From: 39-52-133 sp035531075
GTDB lineage: Bacteria > Pseudomonadota > Gammaproteobacteria > Burkholderiales > Gallionellaceae
Length of the DNA stretch: 64,000 nt
Direction: 5' to 3'
Assembly: GCA_035531075.1 (NCBI GenBank)
Contig: DATKTO010000011.1
Location: 1-64,000 of the forward strand
In this document: one piece after another, positions 52,673 through 62,616 of the stretch
How the letters are laid out: each line of letters begins with the position of its first letter
How positions within the stretch are numbered: the stretch's first letter is position 1
The notes under the pieces: model-generated
Told to the model about the DNA's origin: nothing
The model's input: only the letters and a program-made list of their open reading frames with translations
Database searches by the model: none
Translations under genes and position numbers: made by a program

Positions 52673-52748
52673 TGGTGGGTGATGACGGGATCGAACCGCC
52701 GACAATCGCCTTGTAAGGGCGGTGCTCTACCAGCTGAGCTAATCACCC
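52673..52748 (-). tRNA. tRNA-Val (TAC)
   Basis: A 76-base cloverleaf: acceptor GGGTGAT/ATCACCC, D-arm AGCTCAGCTGGTAGAGC, loop CTTACAA with anticodon TAC, T-arm GGCGGTTCGATCCCGTC, CCA encoded. The anticodon stem pairs CCGCC with GGCGA, leaving a C-A mismatch at the 27-43 pair. Confidence 0.96.
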
Positions 52749-52761
52749 AAAGAAGCCGCGC

Positions 52762-52767
52762 ATTGTA
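52762..52767 (-). promoter_or_regulatory. Probable -10 box of the tRNA-Val/tRNA-Asp promoter
   Basis: TACAAT on the minus strand is followed by the GC-rich discriminator GCGCGGC, as in stable-RNA promoters, 14 bases before tRNA-Val. A clear -35 box is not seen. Confidence 0.5.
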
Positions 52768-52920
52768 CAGACTTTTTTAAATATTACCAGCATATATTTT
52801 AGTTTTTTTATCAGCTCCAATATTTGCATTATGGAAAAGATGAAATTACATCTGATATACGATGGCAATCTTGCGAAGTTGTTGAATGCCGGTTTACAAC
52901 AAATGAAACTTTACAAATTA

Positions 52921-55332
52921 TTAATGCTTGATTGAAGCTGCTGCGTCAGCCGCCTCATCAATCGCAGGAATCGGCGGAGAAACAGGAACTACTTCCGGCA
53001 ACGGCTCGGGTTTCCTCTCCAGCGCCATCTCCAATACCTGATCTATCCATTTTACAGGATGAATCTCCAGTTTGTTTTTGACGTTGTCTGGAATTTCAAT
53101 CAAGTCTTTGACATTTTCCTGAGGGATCAAAACAACCTTGATGCCGCCACGCTGGGCAGCAAGCAACTTCTCTTTCAAGCCCCCGATAGGCAAGACCTCG
53201 CCGCGCAGCGTAATTTCGCCGGTCATCGCCACATCTGCACGCACAGGAATACCACTCAGTGCCGATACCATCGCGGTGCAAATTCCCGCACCGGCGCTGG
53301 GCCCGTCTTTAGGTGTCGCGCCTTCAGGCAGGTGTATGTGTATGTCGCTCTTCTCGTAGAAGTTATCCGCGATTCCCAGGCTGCGAGCACGGCTCCGAAC
53401 CACACTCAGCGCAGCCTGGATAGACTCCTGCATAACCTCGCCCAGCTTGCCGGTGGTTGTAATCTTGCCCTTGCCCGCCAAAACTGCAGCTTCGATAGTA
53501 AGCAGTTCGCCGCCGACCTCAGTCCATGCCAAACCGGTTACCTGACCCACCTGATTCATTTTTTCGGCAATGCCATAACTGTAATGTCGCACACCCAGGT
53601 ATTTATCCAGATTGCGCGAGTTGATCATGACCTTATTGGCACGCCCCTTGAGTGCCTGCGCCTTGACTACCTTACGGCAAATCTTGGACAGCTCGCGATC
53701 CAGCCCGCGCACGCCGGCTTCACGCACGTAATAGCGCAAGAGGTCACGGATGGCTGCTTCAGAAATATTGATTTCCTCTTCTTTCAGGCCGTTGTTTTTC
53801 AATGCCTTCGGAATCAAATAGCGGGTAGCGATATTGACCTTTTCATCCTCGGTATAGCTCGACACATGGATAATCTCCATGCGGTCCAGCAGCGGGCCCG
53901 GGATATTCATGCTATTGGCCGTTGCCACAAACATGACATCCGACAAGTCGTATTCAACCTCTACATAGTGATCCACGAAGGTATGGTTCTGCTCAGGATC
54001 AAGCACCTCGAGCAGCGCAGAGGATGGGTCACCGCGGAAATCCATTCCCATCTTGTCGACTTCGTCGAGCAGGAACAGCGGATTCTTCACCCCTACCTTG
54101 GACATGTTCTGCAAAATCTTGCCCGGCATTGAACCAATATAGGTACGGCGATGACCGCGGATTTCCGACTCATCGCGCACCCCGCCCAGAGACATGCGCA
54201 TAAACTTGCGTCCCGTAGCTCGAGCAATGGATTGACCCAACGAAGTTTTGCCCACGCCTGGAGGCCCTACCAGACACAGGATAGGCGCTTTCATTTTGTC
54301 GACGCGCTGCTGCACTGCGAGGTACTCTACGATGCGCTCTTTGACCTTTTCCAGGCCGTAGTGATCCGCTTCCAGCACTGCTTCTGCCGCTTTCAAATCA
54401 TTATTGATCTTGGATTTTTTCTTCCACGGCAACCCAACCAGAACATCGATATAGTTGCGCACTACCGTTGCTTCGGCCGACATGGGAGACATCAGACGCA
54501 GCTTCTTAAGTTCATTCTCTGCCTTGGCGCGCGCCTCTTTGGGCATGTGTGCTGCCTTGATCTTTTTTTCCAGATCTTCAATATCAGCACCCTCTTCGCC
54601 ATCGCCGAGCTCTTTCTGAATCGCCTTTACCTGTTCATTCAGGTAATACTCGCGCTGGCTCTTTTCCATCTGGCGTTTTACACGCCCGCGAATACGCTTC
54701 TCAACCTGCAGTATATCGAGTTCGGCTTCCAGCAAACCAAGCAGGTGTTCAAGACGTTTGCGTACATCAAAAATTTCCAGCACCTCCTGCTTCTGTTCCA
54801 GCTTCAACGGCAAGTGCGCTGCTATCGTATCCGCCAGACGACCCGCATCATCTATCCCTGCCAATGAAGTCAGTATCTCAGGCGGAATCTTTTTATTCAG
54901 TTTGACGTACTGATCGAATTGGTTAATCAGCGCACGACGCATTGCTTCAACTTCAGCGCCGCTGCTTTCATCTACCGGTATCAATTCTATCTCGGCATCA
55001 AAGTGCAGTTTGTCGTCCAGGATATGCAGAACCTTGGCGCGTTGCGTACCTTCTACCAGCACCTTGACCGTGCCGTCTGGCAGTTTCAGCATTTGCAGAA
55101 TATTTGCAATGCTGCCGATGCGGTACATATCCTCAATGGACGGTTCATCTTTGGCGGCAGATTTTTGCGCAACCAGCACAATGCTCTTGCCCGCTTCCAT
55201 CGCGGACTCAAGTGCCTTGATAGATTTCGCGCGCCCGACAAATAGCGGAATCACCATGTGCGGGAATACCACCACATCACGCAATGGCAGCAAGGGGAAC
55301 AGGCCGGGGGTAGTTATATCGAGTTCAGACAT
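52921..55332 (-). CDS. lon: ATP-dependent protease La (Lon)
   Basis: Lon degrades misfolded and regulatory proteins. The 803-residue protein has the LON substrate-binding N-domain (LFPLLPLRDVVVFPHMVIPLFVGR), a coiled-coil linker, an AAA+ domain with Walker A GPPGVGKT near 358, and the protease domain with the catalytic Ser in PKDGPSAG (about 679) and Lys in GGLKEKLLAA (about 721). A sigma-32-like promoter lies directly upstream. hupB, usually next in order, is missing downstream. Confidence 0.98.
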   Translation of the reverse strand: MSELDITTPGLFPLLPLRDVVVFPHMVIPLFVGRAKSIKALESAMEAGKSIVLVAQKSAAKDEPSIEDMYRIGSIANILQMLKLPDGTVKVLVEGTQRAKVLHILDDKLHFDAEIELIPVDESSGAEVEAMRRALINQFDQYVKLNKKIPPEILTSLAGIDDAGRLADTIAAHLPLKLEQKQEVLEIFDVRKRLEHLLGLLEAELDILQVEKRIRGRVKRQMEKSQREYYLNEQVKAIQKELGDGEEGADIEDLEKKIKAAHMPKEARAKAENELKKLRLMSPMSAEATVVRNYIDVLVGLPWKKKSKINNDLKAAEAVLEADHYGLEKVKERIVEYLAVQQRVDKMKAPILCLVGPPGVGKTSLGQSIARATGRKFMRMSLGGVRDESEIRGHRRTYIGSMPGKILQNMSKVGVKNPLFLLDEVDKMGMDFRGDPSSALLEVLDPEQNHTFVDHYVEVEYDLSDVMFVATANSMNIPGPLLDRMEIIHVSSYTEDEKVNIATRYLIPKALKNNGLKEEEINISEAAIRDLLRYYVREAGVRGLDRELSKICRKVVKAQALKGRANKVMINSRNLDKYLGVRHYSYGIAEKMNQVGQVTGLAWTEVGGELLTIEAAVLAGKGKITTTGKLGEVMQESIQAALSVVRSRARSLGIADNFYEKSDIHIHLPEGATPKDGPSAGAGICTAMVSALSGIPVRADVAMTGEITLRGEVLPIGGLKEKLLAAQRGGIKVVLIPQENVKDLIEIPDNVKNKLEIHPVKWIDQVLEMALERKPEPLPEVVPVSPPIPAIDEAADAAASIKH

Positions 55333-55371
55333 GGCAGGCCTTCTTTATTAAGTTAATAGTTAAGAGGGAAA

Positions 55372-55398
55372 ATGGGGGCATCACAAAAAAGATTCAAG
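55372..55398 (-). promoter_or_regulatory. Sigma-32 (heat-shock) type promoter of lon
   Basis: On the minus strand CTTGAA (55398-55393) and CCCCAT, followed by TTT (55377-55372), match the RpoH consensus CTTGAA-N13-17-CCCCATnT with a 15-base spacer. The start site would fall about 30 bases before the lon ATG. Confidence 0.8.
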
Positions 55399-55505
55399 CC
55401 CCCGCGTTTAACGTAATAAATTTAATATGGCATCGCTAAAAATTCAAAATTCCAAACAAGACGCGAAGCGGCTGCGCGCAAAATTTGGATTTCCAGCATT
55501 GCCAT

Positions 55506-56765
55506 TCAAGCTGCTTTTGTTTCATCCGCATACATCACGATCGGCTTAATTTCGCCGTTCGTGCCGCTTGCGTCCAGCACTACCTTGCTCACATTATCCA
55601 TCGAAGGCAGGTCAAACATAATATCGAGCAGAGAATGTTCCAGGATAGAGCGCAGACCGCGTGCGCCTGCTTTGCGTGTTAACGCTTTCTTGGCAATGGT
55701 ATGCAATACCCCCTCGTTGAATTCAAGCTCGACACCTTCCATCGCAAACAATTTTTGATATTGTTTAGTCAGGGCATTCTTGGGCTCGGTCAAAATCTGG
55801 ATCAATGCTGCCTCATCCAGCTCTTCCAATGTAGCCACCACAGGCAGGCGTCCAACAAATTCCGGAATCAGGCCAAACTTGATCAGATCTTCTGGCTCGA
55901 CATCCCGCAACACTGCACCAACACTCTTGCGGTCATCACGATTAACCACATTTGCGCCAAAGCCTATGCCCGCTTTTTCAGAGCGGTTGCGAATTACTTT
56001 TTCAAGCCCGTCAAACGCACCGCCGCAGATGAACAGGATATTCGTGGTATCAACCTGAAGAAATTCCGTATTAGGATGCTTGCGTCCGCCTTGCGGAGGA
56101 ATCGACGCCTTGGTGCCTTCAATCAGCTTGAGCAGCGCCTGCTGCACGCCTTCGCCAGACACGTCACGGGTGATGGAAGGATTATCCGACTTGCGGGAAA
56201 TCTTGTCGATTTCATCGATATAGATAATGCCGCGCTGTGCTTTTTCCACATCATAGTCACAAGCCATCAACAGCTTTTGAATGATGTTTTCAACGTCCTC
56301 ACCCACATAACCCGCTTCAGTCAAGGTGGTTGCATCCGCCATCACAAATGGAACATTCAGCAGACGGGCCATAGTCTGCGCCAGCAGTGTCTTTCCCGAA
56401 CCCGTCGGGCCAAGCAGCAATATATTGCTCTTGGACAACTCTATGCCATCGCTACTGTTGTTTTTCAAGCGTTTGTAATGGTTATACACGGCCACAGAAA
56501 GAATTTTCTTTGCATGCTCCTGGCCTATGACGTAGTCATCAAGATTGGCGCGTATTTCATGCGGCACCGGTAAATCCGTCTTGTCCAGCTTGCTGACTTC
56601 ATCTGCGCTTTGTGATTCCTCACGGATAATGTCATTACACAGCGCAATGCATTCGTCACACACAAACACCGAAGGGCCCGCAATCAGCTTGCGCACCTCG
56701 TGCTGGTTTTTTCCGCAAAACGAGCAGTACAACAGTTTGTCACTCTTATTTTTATCCGACGACAT
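55506..56765 (-). CDS. clpX: ATP-dependent Clp protease ATP-binding subunit ClpX
   Basis: ClpX unfolds substrates for ClpP. The 419-residue protein has the N-terminal four-Cys zinc domain (YCSFCGK, VFVCDECIALC), Walker A GPTGSGKT near 120, the pore loop YVGEDVEN, Walker B GIIYIDEIDKI and the sensor-2 RSILEHSLLDIMFDLPS. It is 42 bases downstream of clpP. Confidence 0.98.
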   Translation of the reverse strand: MSSDKNKSDKLLYCSFCGKNQHEVRKLIAGPSVFVCDECIALCNDIIREESQSADEVSKLDKTDLPVPHEIRANLDDYVIGQEHAKKILSVAVYNHYKRLKNNSSDGIELSKSNILLLGPTGSGKTLLAQTMARLLNVPFVMADATTLTEAGYVGEDVENIIQKLLMACDYDVEKAQRGIIYIDEIDKISRKSDNPSITRDVSGEGVQQALLKLIEGTKASIPPQGGRKHPNTEFLQVDTTNILFICGGAFDGLEKVIRNRSEKAGIGFGANVVNRDDRKSVGAVLRDVEPEDLIKFGLIPEFVGRLPVVATLEELDEAALIQILTEPKNALTKQYQKLFAMEGVELEFNEGVLHTIAKKALTRKAGARGLRSILEHSLLDIMFDLPSMDNVSKVVLDASGTNGEIKPIVMYADETKAA

Positions 56766-56807
56766 TTAAAACCTCACGTTAAGTTATCGGCAAGCTGCTT
56801 AAAAAAT

Positions 56808-57437
56808 TTATACACGCTTCTGCAGTACCTGATCCACCAAACCGTACTCAACAGCTTCATTTGCCGTGAGGAAATTATCACGCTCACTGTCGCGCGCAAT
56901 CTCTTCGACGGTGCGGCCAGTATGCTCGGCCATCAGGGTATACAAACGCTCACGCAGACTCAGGATATATTTTGCGTGAATCTCGATATCCGATGCCTGA
57001 CCCTGAAAGCCGCCCAATGGCTGATGAATCATCACAGTCGAATTGGGCAGTGCAAAACGCTTGCCTTTTGCACCGGCCTGCAACAGAAATGCACCCATCG
57101 ATGCTGCCATGCCTATACACAGCGTAGACACGTTAGGCTTGATGAATTGCATGGTGTCATAAATCGCCATGCCGGATGAAATTGATCCACCGGGGGAGTT
57201 GATATAAAGCGAAATTTCCTTATCCGGATTTTCTGACTCCAGGAAAAGCATTTGCGCAACCACCACATTTGCCACTGCATCATTGATCGGGCCTACCAGA
57301 AAAATCACACGCTCTTTAAGCAGGCGCGAATAAATGTCATAGGCGCGCTCACCGCGTCCGCTGGTTTCAATCACCATCGGAATCATGCCCAGATTTTGCG
57401 GTTCCATTGCCTGTTGTGGTGTAGTGCTATGTCTCAT
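56808..57437 (-). CDS. clpP: ATP-dependent Clp protease proteolytic subunit ClpP
   Basis: The 209-residue serine peptidase subunit. Catalytic residues lie in CIGMAASMGAFLLQAG (Ser about 111) and NSTVMIHQPLGGFQG (His about 136), with the Asp further on near ERDNF. LGMIPMVIETSGRGERAYDIYSRLL is the usual N-terminus. Its ATG overlaps the tig stop by four bases. Confidence 0.98.
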   Translation of the reverse strand: MRHSTTPQQAMEPQNLGMIPMVIETSGRGERAYDIYSRLLKERVIFLVGPINDAVANVVVAQMLFLESENPDKEISLYINSPGGSISSGMAIYDTMQFIKPNVSTLCIGMAASMGAFLLQAGAKGKRFALPNSTVMIHQPLGGFQGQASDIEIHAKYILSLRERLYTLMAEHTGRTVEEIARDSERDNFLTANEAVEYGLVDQVLQKRV

Positions 57438-58741
57438 TTATCATTTCCCATCAATTCGTTAAAATCAACCGCCTTGTCGGTCACTTTGGCGCTGCTCATC
57501 AACCAGCTCACCACATTATCTTCCAGCACCAGATTTTCAACATCGCGCATGCGCGCAGGATCGGCCGCATACCAGCGCAATATGTCTTCCGGCTTTTCAT
57601 AGCCTTGAGCGTGCTCGGCGATCAAGGCTTTCACCTGCTCAGGCTTTGCTTCCAAATTATTCTGCTTGACCAGCGCCTCCAGAATCAATCCCAGCTTGAC
57701 GCGCTTGGTGGCACGTTCAGCAAACAGGTTTGCCGGCAACTGCATCCCCTTGGGGATATTTACGCCACGGCTTTGCATATCGTGCATCGTCTGCTGCATC
57801 ATGCGCTGCGATTCGCTTTCAACCAGTGCCTTCGGCGCTTCCAGCTTGGCAACATTCAGCAGCGCATCCATCGCGTTATCCTTGTTGCGCACCTTGATGC
57901 GACGTTCCGCTTCAGCCCGGAGATTGTTTCTGATTTCGGACTTAAGCTTCTCCACATCGCCATCAACGATACCAAGACTCTTTACAAATTCCGCATCCAG
58001 TTCAGGCAGGCGCGGCGCTTCCACCGAGTGCATCACAATGTTGAAGGTTACTTTTTTGCCCGCCACATCCTTGCCGTGGTAATCCTCAGGGAACGTCATA
58101 TCGAATGACTTGGTTTTGCCTTCTTTCATGCCAATTATTGCATTTTCAAAGTCCGGCAACATGCGGCCAACACCCAGCACCAGAGAGAAGTCTTTTGCTT
58201 CACCGCCATCGAATACCACCCCATCCAGCGTGCCGCTAAAATCAATGCGTACCTGATCGCCATTTTGCGCAGCGCGCTTGGCTGGCTCAAATACCGCGCG
58301 TTGTTTACGCAGCGTGTCGATGGTATTGTCAATATCCGCATCGTTCAAACTAAAGGTGACGCGCTCAATGCTTTCTCCGCTGACGTCGCCCACCACCACC
58401 TCGGGATAGACTTCAAATGTCGCGCTAAATTCAATCTGGGGCGCGCTCATATCAGTCGTTTTAATTTCAAAATTAGGATAGCCCGCAACCTTCAGATTAT
58501 TAGCCTTCGCGGCTTCAGCGAATGAGCGGTGCAATTCGTCACCCAGCACTTCCTGATGCGCTTGCGTGCCAAACTGCTGTTCCAGAATCTTGAAAGGTAC
58601 TTTTCCCGGACGGAAACCGGGAACCTTGGCTGTGCGTCCCATATGCTTGATACGGGCAGCAACTTCACCGAGTATCTGTTGTTGTGGGATGGAGGCATTC
58701 AGACGGCGCTCCAAAGCACCCAGGGTTTCTACGCTCGACAT
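57434..58741 (-). CDS. tig: Trigger factor (ribosome-associated chaperone and peptidyl-prolyl isomerase)
   Basis: A 435-residue chaperone that binds nascent chains at ribosomal protein L23. The N-terminal ribosome-binding signature PGFRPGKVPFKILEQQFG lies near residues 41-58, the FKBP-type domain around 160-240 (GDQVRIDFSGTLDGVVFDGG, PEDYHGKDVAGKKVTF) and the C-terminal helical arms follow. It heads the tig-clpP-clpX block. AAGGAAA lies before the ATG. Confidence 0.97.
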   Translation of the reverse strand: MSSVETLGALERRLNASIPQQQILGEVAARIKHMGRTAKVPGFRPGKVPFKILEQQFGTQAHQEVLGDELHRSFAEAAKANNLKVAGYPNFEIKTTDMSAPQIEFSATFEVYPEVVVGDVSGESIERVTFSLNDADIDNTIDTLRKQRAVFEPAKRAAQNGDQVRIDFSGTLDGVVFDGGEAKDFSLVLGVGRMLPDFENAIIGMKEGKTKSFDMTFPEDYHGKDVAGKKVTFNIVMHSVEAPRLPELDAEFVKSLGIVDGDVEKLKSEIRNNLRAEAERRIKVRNKDNAMDALLNVAKLEAPKALVESESQRMMQQTMHDMQSRGVNIPKGMQLPANLFAERATKRVKLGLILEALVKQNNLEAKPEQVKALIAEHAQGYEKPEDILRWYAADPARMRDVENLVLEDNVVSWLMSSAKVTDKAVDFNELMGNDK

Positions 58742-59096
58742 ACTGACTTTCCTTGAATATAAAGATGAATGAATTTCTAAAGGGAGTACTTCCCATTGCA
58801 GAATGGCCTAATAATACATGAAACATGGGGTAAAAACATCCACAGAAGCCAAGTCACAGGCCCTACAAGCATTGCGGATAATCGTTTCTACGGCTAATCT
58901 TCCAAGAAAACAGGGTATTTCAGCCATATTTGACAAGATACTGAAAAAACTCATGCTGAAAATGCATCAAAATAGCGATAACTGGCGATTTAGACTTTAA
59001 AATGGCTACGCAAAACACAATGTGTAAGATTGTGCTGAGGTGATTAAATTCAACTTATTTAAAAAAAATTCCAAATAACAATAAATACAAACAATT
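58742..59096. other. Intergenic region between tig and pgi
   Basis: About 355 bases between divergent genes. A 60-codon plus-strand frame at 58818-59000 lacks a ribosome site and looks non-coding. I see no RNA gene or strong terminator. The AT-rich part (59040-59096) probably carries the pgi leader. Confidence 0.6.
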
Positions 59097-60752
59097 ATGC
59101 CAAAACTTAGCAACTCTCCAGCTTGGCTGGCTTTAAAAGCGCATCAGCAAACCATTTCCGATACACATATGCGGGATTTATTTGCGTCTGACCCCAAACG
59201 CTTTGAGAAATTCTCTGTCCTGTTCAACGATATTCTTTTCGATTTTTCCAAACACCGCATGACGGATGAAACACTGCGTCTGCTGATCAATCTTGCGCAT
59301 GAAATGGATGTCAAAAGCTGGGCAGAAAAAATGTTCAACGGAGAGCCCATCAACTTCACCGAAAATCGCTCCGTACTGCATATTGCACTACGCAATCGTA
59401 GCAACCGTCCTATCCGGGTGAATGGAAAAGATGTCATGCCCGCCGTGAATGCAGTGCTTGCACGCATGCGAAAATTTTCCGATGCGGTGCGCTGCGGCGA
59501 ATGGAAAGGCTTCAGCGGAAAGACCATTACCGACGTGGTGAATATCGGCATAGGAGGTTCGGATCTGGGGCCAGCCATGGTCACCGAAGCACTGCTTGAT
59601 TACCAGCGCCCCAATATCAAGTTTCACTTTGTATCCAATATAGACAGCACGCAACTGTTCGAAACTGAACGGCATCTGAATCCGGAAACCACGCTCTTCA
59701 TCATCGCCTCCAAGACTTTTACCACACAGGAAACCATGACCAATGCCCGCTCTGCACGGGAATGGTTTATGAACACCGCCAAAGATGAACGTGCAATTGA
59801 GCATCATTTCATCGCCATTTCAACCAACACCCAGGAAGTCATCAAATTCGGCATCAATCCTGCCCACATGTTTGAGTTCTGGGACTGGGTAGGGGGCCGT
59901 TACTCGCTGTGGTCAGCAATCGGCATGCCGATTGCGATTGCCATCGGCATGGATCGCTTCGAGGAACTCCTGCAGGGCGCGCACGAAATGGACGAACATT
60001 TCCGTTCTGCGCCGCTGGAAAAAAATCTGCCTGTCATCATGGCCATGCTCGGCATCTGGTACAACAACTTTTTTGGTTCAGACACACATGCCATCATTCC
60101 CTACGATCAATACCTCAAGAGACTGCCCGCCTATCTGCAACAGCTCGACATGGAAAGCAACGGAAAACGGGTAGACCGCGAGGGGGAGGCGGTAGATTAT
60201 TCAACCGGACAGGTCATCTGGGGTGAGCTGGGTTCCAATGGACAACACGCCTTTTTCCAGCTGATTCATCAGGGTGCCCGATTGATTCCCGCCGATTACA
60301 TTGCGATGCATGAAAACAAACATCCGATCGGCGAACATCACACTATCCTGCTGGCCAATTTTTTTGCGCAAACCGAGGCGTTGATGCGTGGCAAGAATGC
60401 GCAGGAAGTAACAGATGAACTGAAGGCTTACGGTCTTAACGACAGACAAATCAATCAGTTAATGCCGCATAAAATATTTCCCGGCAACAAACCCAGCAAT
60501 TCAATTCTGCTCAACAAGCTCGATCCAAAATCGCTGGGCTCGCTGATCGCGTTTTACGAGCACAAAGTATTTGTACAGGGCGTCATCTGGAACATCAATT
60601 CCTTTGACCAGTGGGGGGTGGAGCTGGGCAAGCAGCTCGCCAAGGTCATCCAGCCCGAACTATGCGGAACTGAGCAGATCAACAGCCACGACTGCTCAAC
60701 GAACAACCTGATCAATTACTATAAATCTCGACACAATTCTCATCATAATTGA
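59097..60752 (+). CDS. pgi: Glucose-6-phosphate isomerase
   Basis: Pgi interconverts glucose 6-phosphate and fructose 6-phosphate. The 551-residue enzyme carries the phosphate-binding NIGIGGSDLGPAMV, PGI signature 1 WVGGRYSLWSAIGMPIAI with the sugar-binding Arg, the catalytic Glu region GQVIWGELGSNGQHAFFQ and signature 2 around HKVFVQGVIWNINSFDQWGVELGK. The length is typical. Its TGA overlaps the ATG of the radical SAM gene. Confidence 0.97.
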   Translation: MPKLSNSPAWLALKAHQQTISDTHMRDLFASDPKRFEKFSVLFNDILFDFSKHRMTDETLRLLINLAHEMDVKSWAEKMFNGEPINFTENRSVLHIALRNRSNRPIRVNGKDVMPAVNAVLARMRKFSDAVRCGEWKGFSGKTITDVVNIGIGGSDLGPAMVTEALLDYQRPNIKFHFVSNIDSTQLFETERHLNPETTLFIIASKTFTTQETMTNARSAREWFMNTAKDERAIEHHFIAISTNTQEVIKFGINPAHMFEFWDWVGGRYSLWSAIGMPIAIAIGMDRFEELLQGAHEMDEHFRSAPLEKNLPVIMAMLGIWYNNFFGSDTHAIIPYDQYLKRLPAYLQQLDMESNGKRVDREGEAVDYSTGQVIWGELGSNGQHAFFQLIHQGARLIPADYIAMHENKHPIGEHHTILLANFFAQTEALMRGKNAQEVTDELKAYGLNDRQINQLMPHKIFPGNKPSNSILLNKLDPKSLGSLIAFYEHKVFVQGVIWNINSFDQWGVELGKQLAKVIQPELCGTEQINSHDCSTNNLINYYKSRHNSHHN

Positions 60753-61627
60753 TGTACGACTTGCCGCTTTACAGACCGCCTGCCGAGGCCGACAACCTGA
60801 TCATTCAGGCAACCTTGGGCTGCAGCTTCAATCAATGCAGCTTCTGTGCCATGTATCGCGGCAAGCAATACACTGAGCGCGCGCTCGAAGCGGTGTGTGC
60901 CGAGATTCACCTGGCCGCCGCTGAACAGCCGGATGCCCACCGCGTATTTCTGGCTGACGGCGATGCGCTGGCGCTGCCCACTGAACACCTGCTTGCGATC
61001 CTGCGCGAACTGGCTCATGCACTGCCCAAACTGGCACGCGTTTCCTGCTATGCCACACCCGGCAATATTCAACGTAAAAGCGCCGACGAGCTTGCCTTGC
61101 TGCAGCAGCACAAGCTCAACCTGCTCTATGTAGGCATCGAATCAGGCTCGGATATGATCCTCAAGAAAATCACCAAGGGCGCGACGCAGCGCCGCATGCT
61201 CGAAGTATTAACCAAGGCACATGCCAGCGGCATCAAGGTATCGGCTACGGTGATCCTCGGGCTGGGCGGGCGCACGCACAGCACAGAGCACATAGACGGC
61301 ACCATCGCGCTGCTCAACAATGCACCTGTCACCTATCTCTCCACCCTGCAGCTTTATCTGGATAAAAGTATCGACGCTGAATTTCTCAGGAAATTCGGCG
61401 AGCCATTCGATGCACTGGATGACCTCGCCATCCTCAGCGAGCAAGAAAGACTGATCAGCGGCCTCCTCAATCCGCCACAGCCCGTCGTGTTCCGTTCCAA
61501 CCACGCCTCCAATGCGCTGGCGCTGGCGGGCAACCTGCCCAAAGACCGGGAAAAATTACTGCGGCAGGTGCGCGAAGCGATAGCAGGTGTGCGCCCGTTA
61601 CGGCCGCATGCTATGCGCGGGCTTTAA
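60752..61627 (+). CDS. Radical SAM protein of unknown specificity
   Basis: A 291-residue protein. The cluster-binding motif CSFNQCSFC (CxxxxCxxC form) lies at about residues 28-36 in QATLGCSFNQCSFCAMYRG, followed by GIESGSD and VILGLGGRTHS, the SAM/TIM-barrel strands. The [4Fe-4S] cluster and SAM make a radical. Its substrate is unknown. The ATG at 60752 overlaps the pgi stop (TGATG), so translation is coupled. A TTG three bases upstream is less likely. Confidence 0.9.
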   Translation: MYDLPLYRPPAEADNLIIQATLGCSFNQCSFCAMYRGKQYTERALEAVCAEIHLAAAEQPDAHRVFLADGDALALPTEHLLAILRELAHALPKLARVSCYATPGNIQRKSADELALLQQHKLNLLYVGIESGSDMILKKITKGATQRRMLEVLTKAHASGIKVSATVILGLGGRTHSTEHIDGTIALLNNAPVTYLSTLQLYLDKSIDAEFLRKFGEPFDALDDLAILSEQERLISGLLNPPQPVVFRSNHASNALALAGNLPKDREKLLRQVREAIAGVRPLRPHAMRGL

Positions 61628-61666
61628 CACGCCGTTATACAGACCATCGAGCAATGGGTGTTGCTC

Positions 61667-62545
61667 TCATGCGTCTTGAAATAACTCGCCAATAAAGTCA
61701 AGCACCGCGCGTATGCGAGCAACATGCCGTAGGTCGCCATGCACCACTAACCAGATAGTCCGCGAGGGCACCTCATGCTGAGGCAAGATCCGAACACAAT
61801 TGGCTTGAGCAGCCATCAACAAATGCGGCATCACACCTATGCCAATCCCCGCTGCCACTGCTGATAAACGCGCCAGCGTATTGTCGCTTCTGAACACGCA
61901 GCGTCCGCGCCCCATCAACTCCTCCAACCATGCGTTTTCCGCCTGATCTCTTAGTTCATCACCGTAGGCAATAAAAGCATGTTGAGGTAGCTCGTCTACT
62001 GATTCCGGTGTGCCATTGCGCTCCAAGTATCCTGCGGATGCATACAGGCCGAAACCCATTTCACACAAACGGCGCGTAACCAGGTCAACAGAGTCGGGCC
62101 GGTATAGCCGCAGCGCAATATCGGCTTGTCCACGCTTTAAATCGGCACTGGCTACGGAAGGCTCCAGGACAATATCCAGCAAGGGATAGCGTTTGTATAA
62201 ATCGGGCAGCCTGGGTGTCAGCACGCTTACGCCCAGTCCTTCAGGCACCGCAATGCGAACCGTACCGGCCAGTGTACTGATATCCCGCTGGCTGGCTCTG
62301 AGCATATCTGCCGCACCCTCTTCCATCAACTCAGCGGATGCAAGAAGACGCTGCCCATCCTCGGTTAAGGTAAGCCCGGTGCTGTGGCGCTGAAACAGGC
62401 ATAAGCCAAGTTGCGCTTCCAGCGCATCGATATGGCGGCCCACCGTAGGCTGATTGCTGCCAAGCGCACGGCTGGCCGCAGACAGGCTATGCGTGCGGGC
62501 CGCCGCAAGGAAAAAACGAATATTGTCCCAGTCGATACTATTCAT
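61667..62545 (-). CDS. LysR-family transcriptional regulator
   Basis: A 292-residue regulator. The N-terminal winged helix (about 4-65, NIRFFLAAARTHSLSAASRALGSNQPTVGRHIDALEAQ) and a periplasmic-binding-protein-like effector domain make it a typical LTTR. The ligand is unknown. It is divergent from the DUF4395 gene at 62638, which is its most likely target by the usual LTTR rule. Confidence 0.93.
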   Translation of the reverse strand: MNSIDWDNIRFFLAAARTHSLSAASRALGSNQPTVGRHIDALEAQLGLCLFQRHSTGLTLTEDGQRLLASAELMEEGAADMLRASQRDISTLAGTVRIAVPEGLGVSVLTPRLPDLYKRYPLLDIVLEPSVASADLKRGQADIALRLYRPDSVDLVTRRLCEMGFGLYASAGYLERNGTPESVDELPQHAFIAYGDELRDQAENAWLEELMGRGRCVFRSDNTLARLSAVAAGIGIGVMPHLLMAAQANCVRILPQHEVPSRTIWLVVHGDLRHVARIRAVLDFIGELFQDA

Positions 62546-62616
62546 TTATGAATACAAGCGATACATATGTTGACGAAGACGATACACCGCTGAATAGCTT
62601 AGCATGAATCCCCACA

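Noticed and set aside
52831..52935. 34-codon plus-strand frame after lon, considered as a residual HU fragment
   Set aside because: No similarity to HU and no ribosome site; it runs into the lon coding region.
58818..59000. 60-codon frame between tig and pgi
   Set aside because: No ribosome site, no domain; probably chance.
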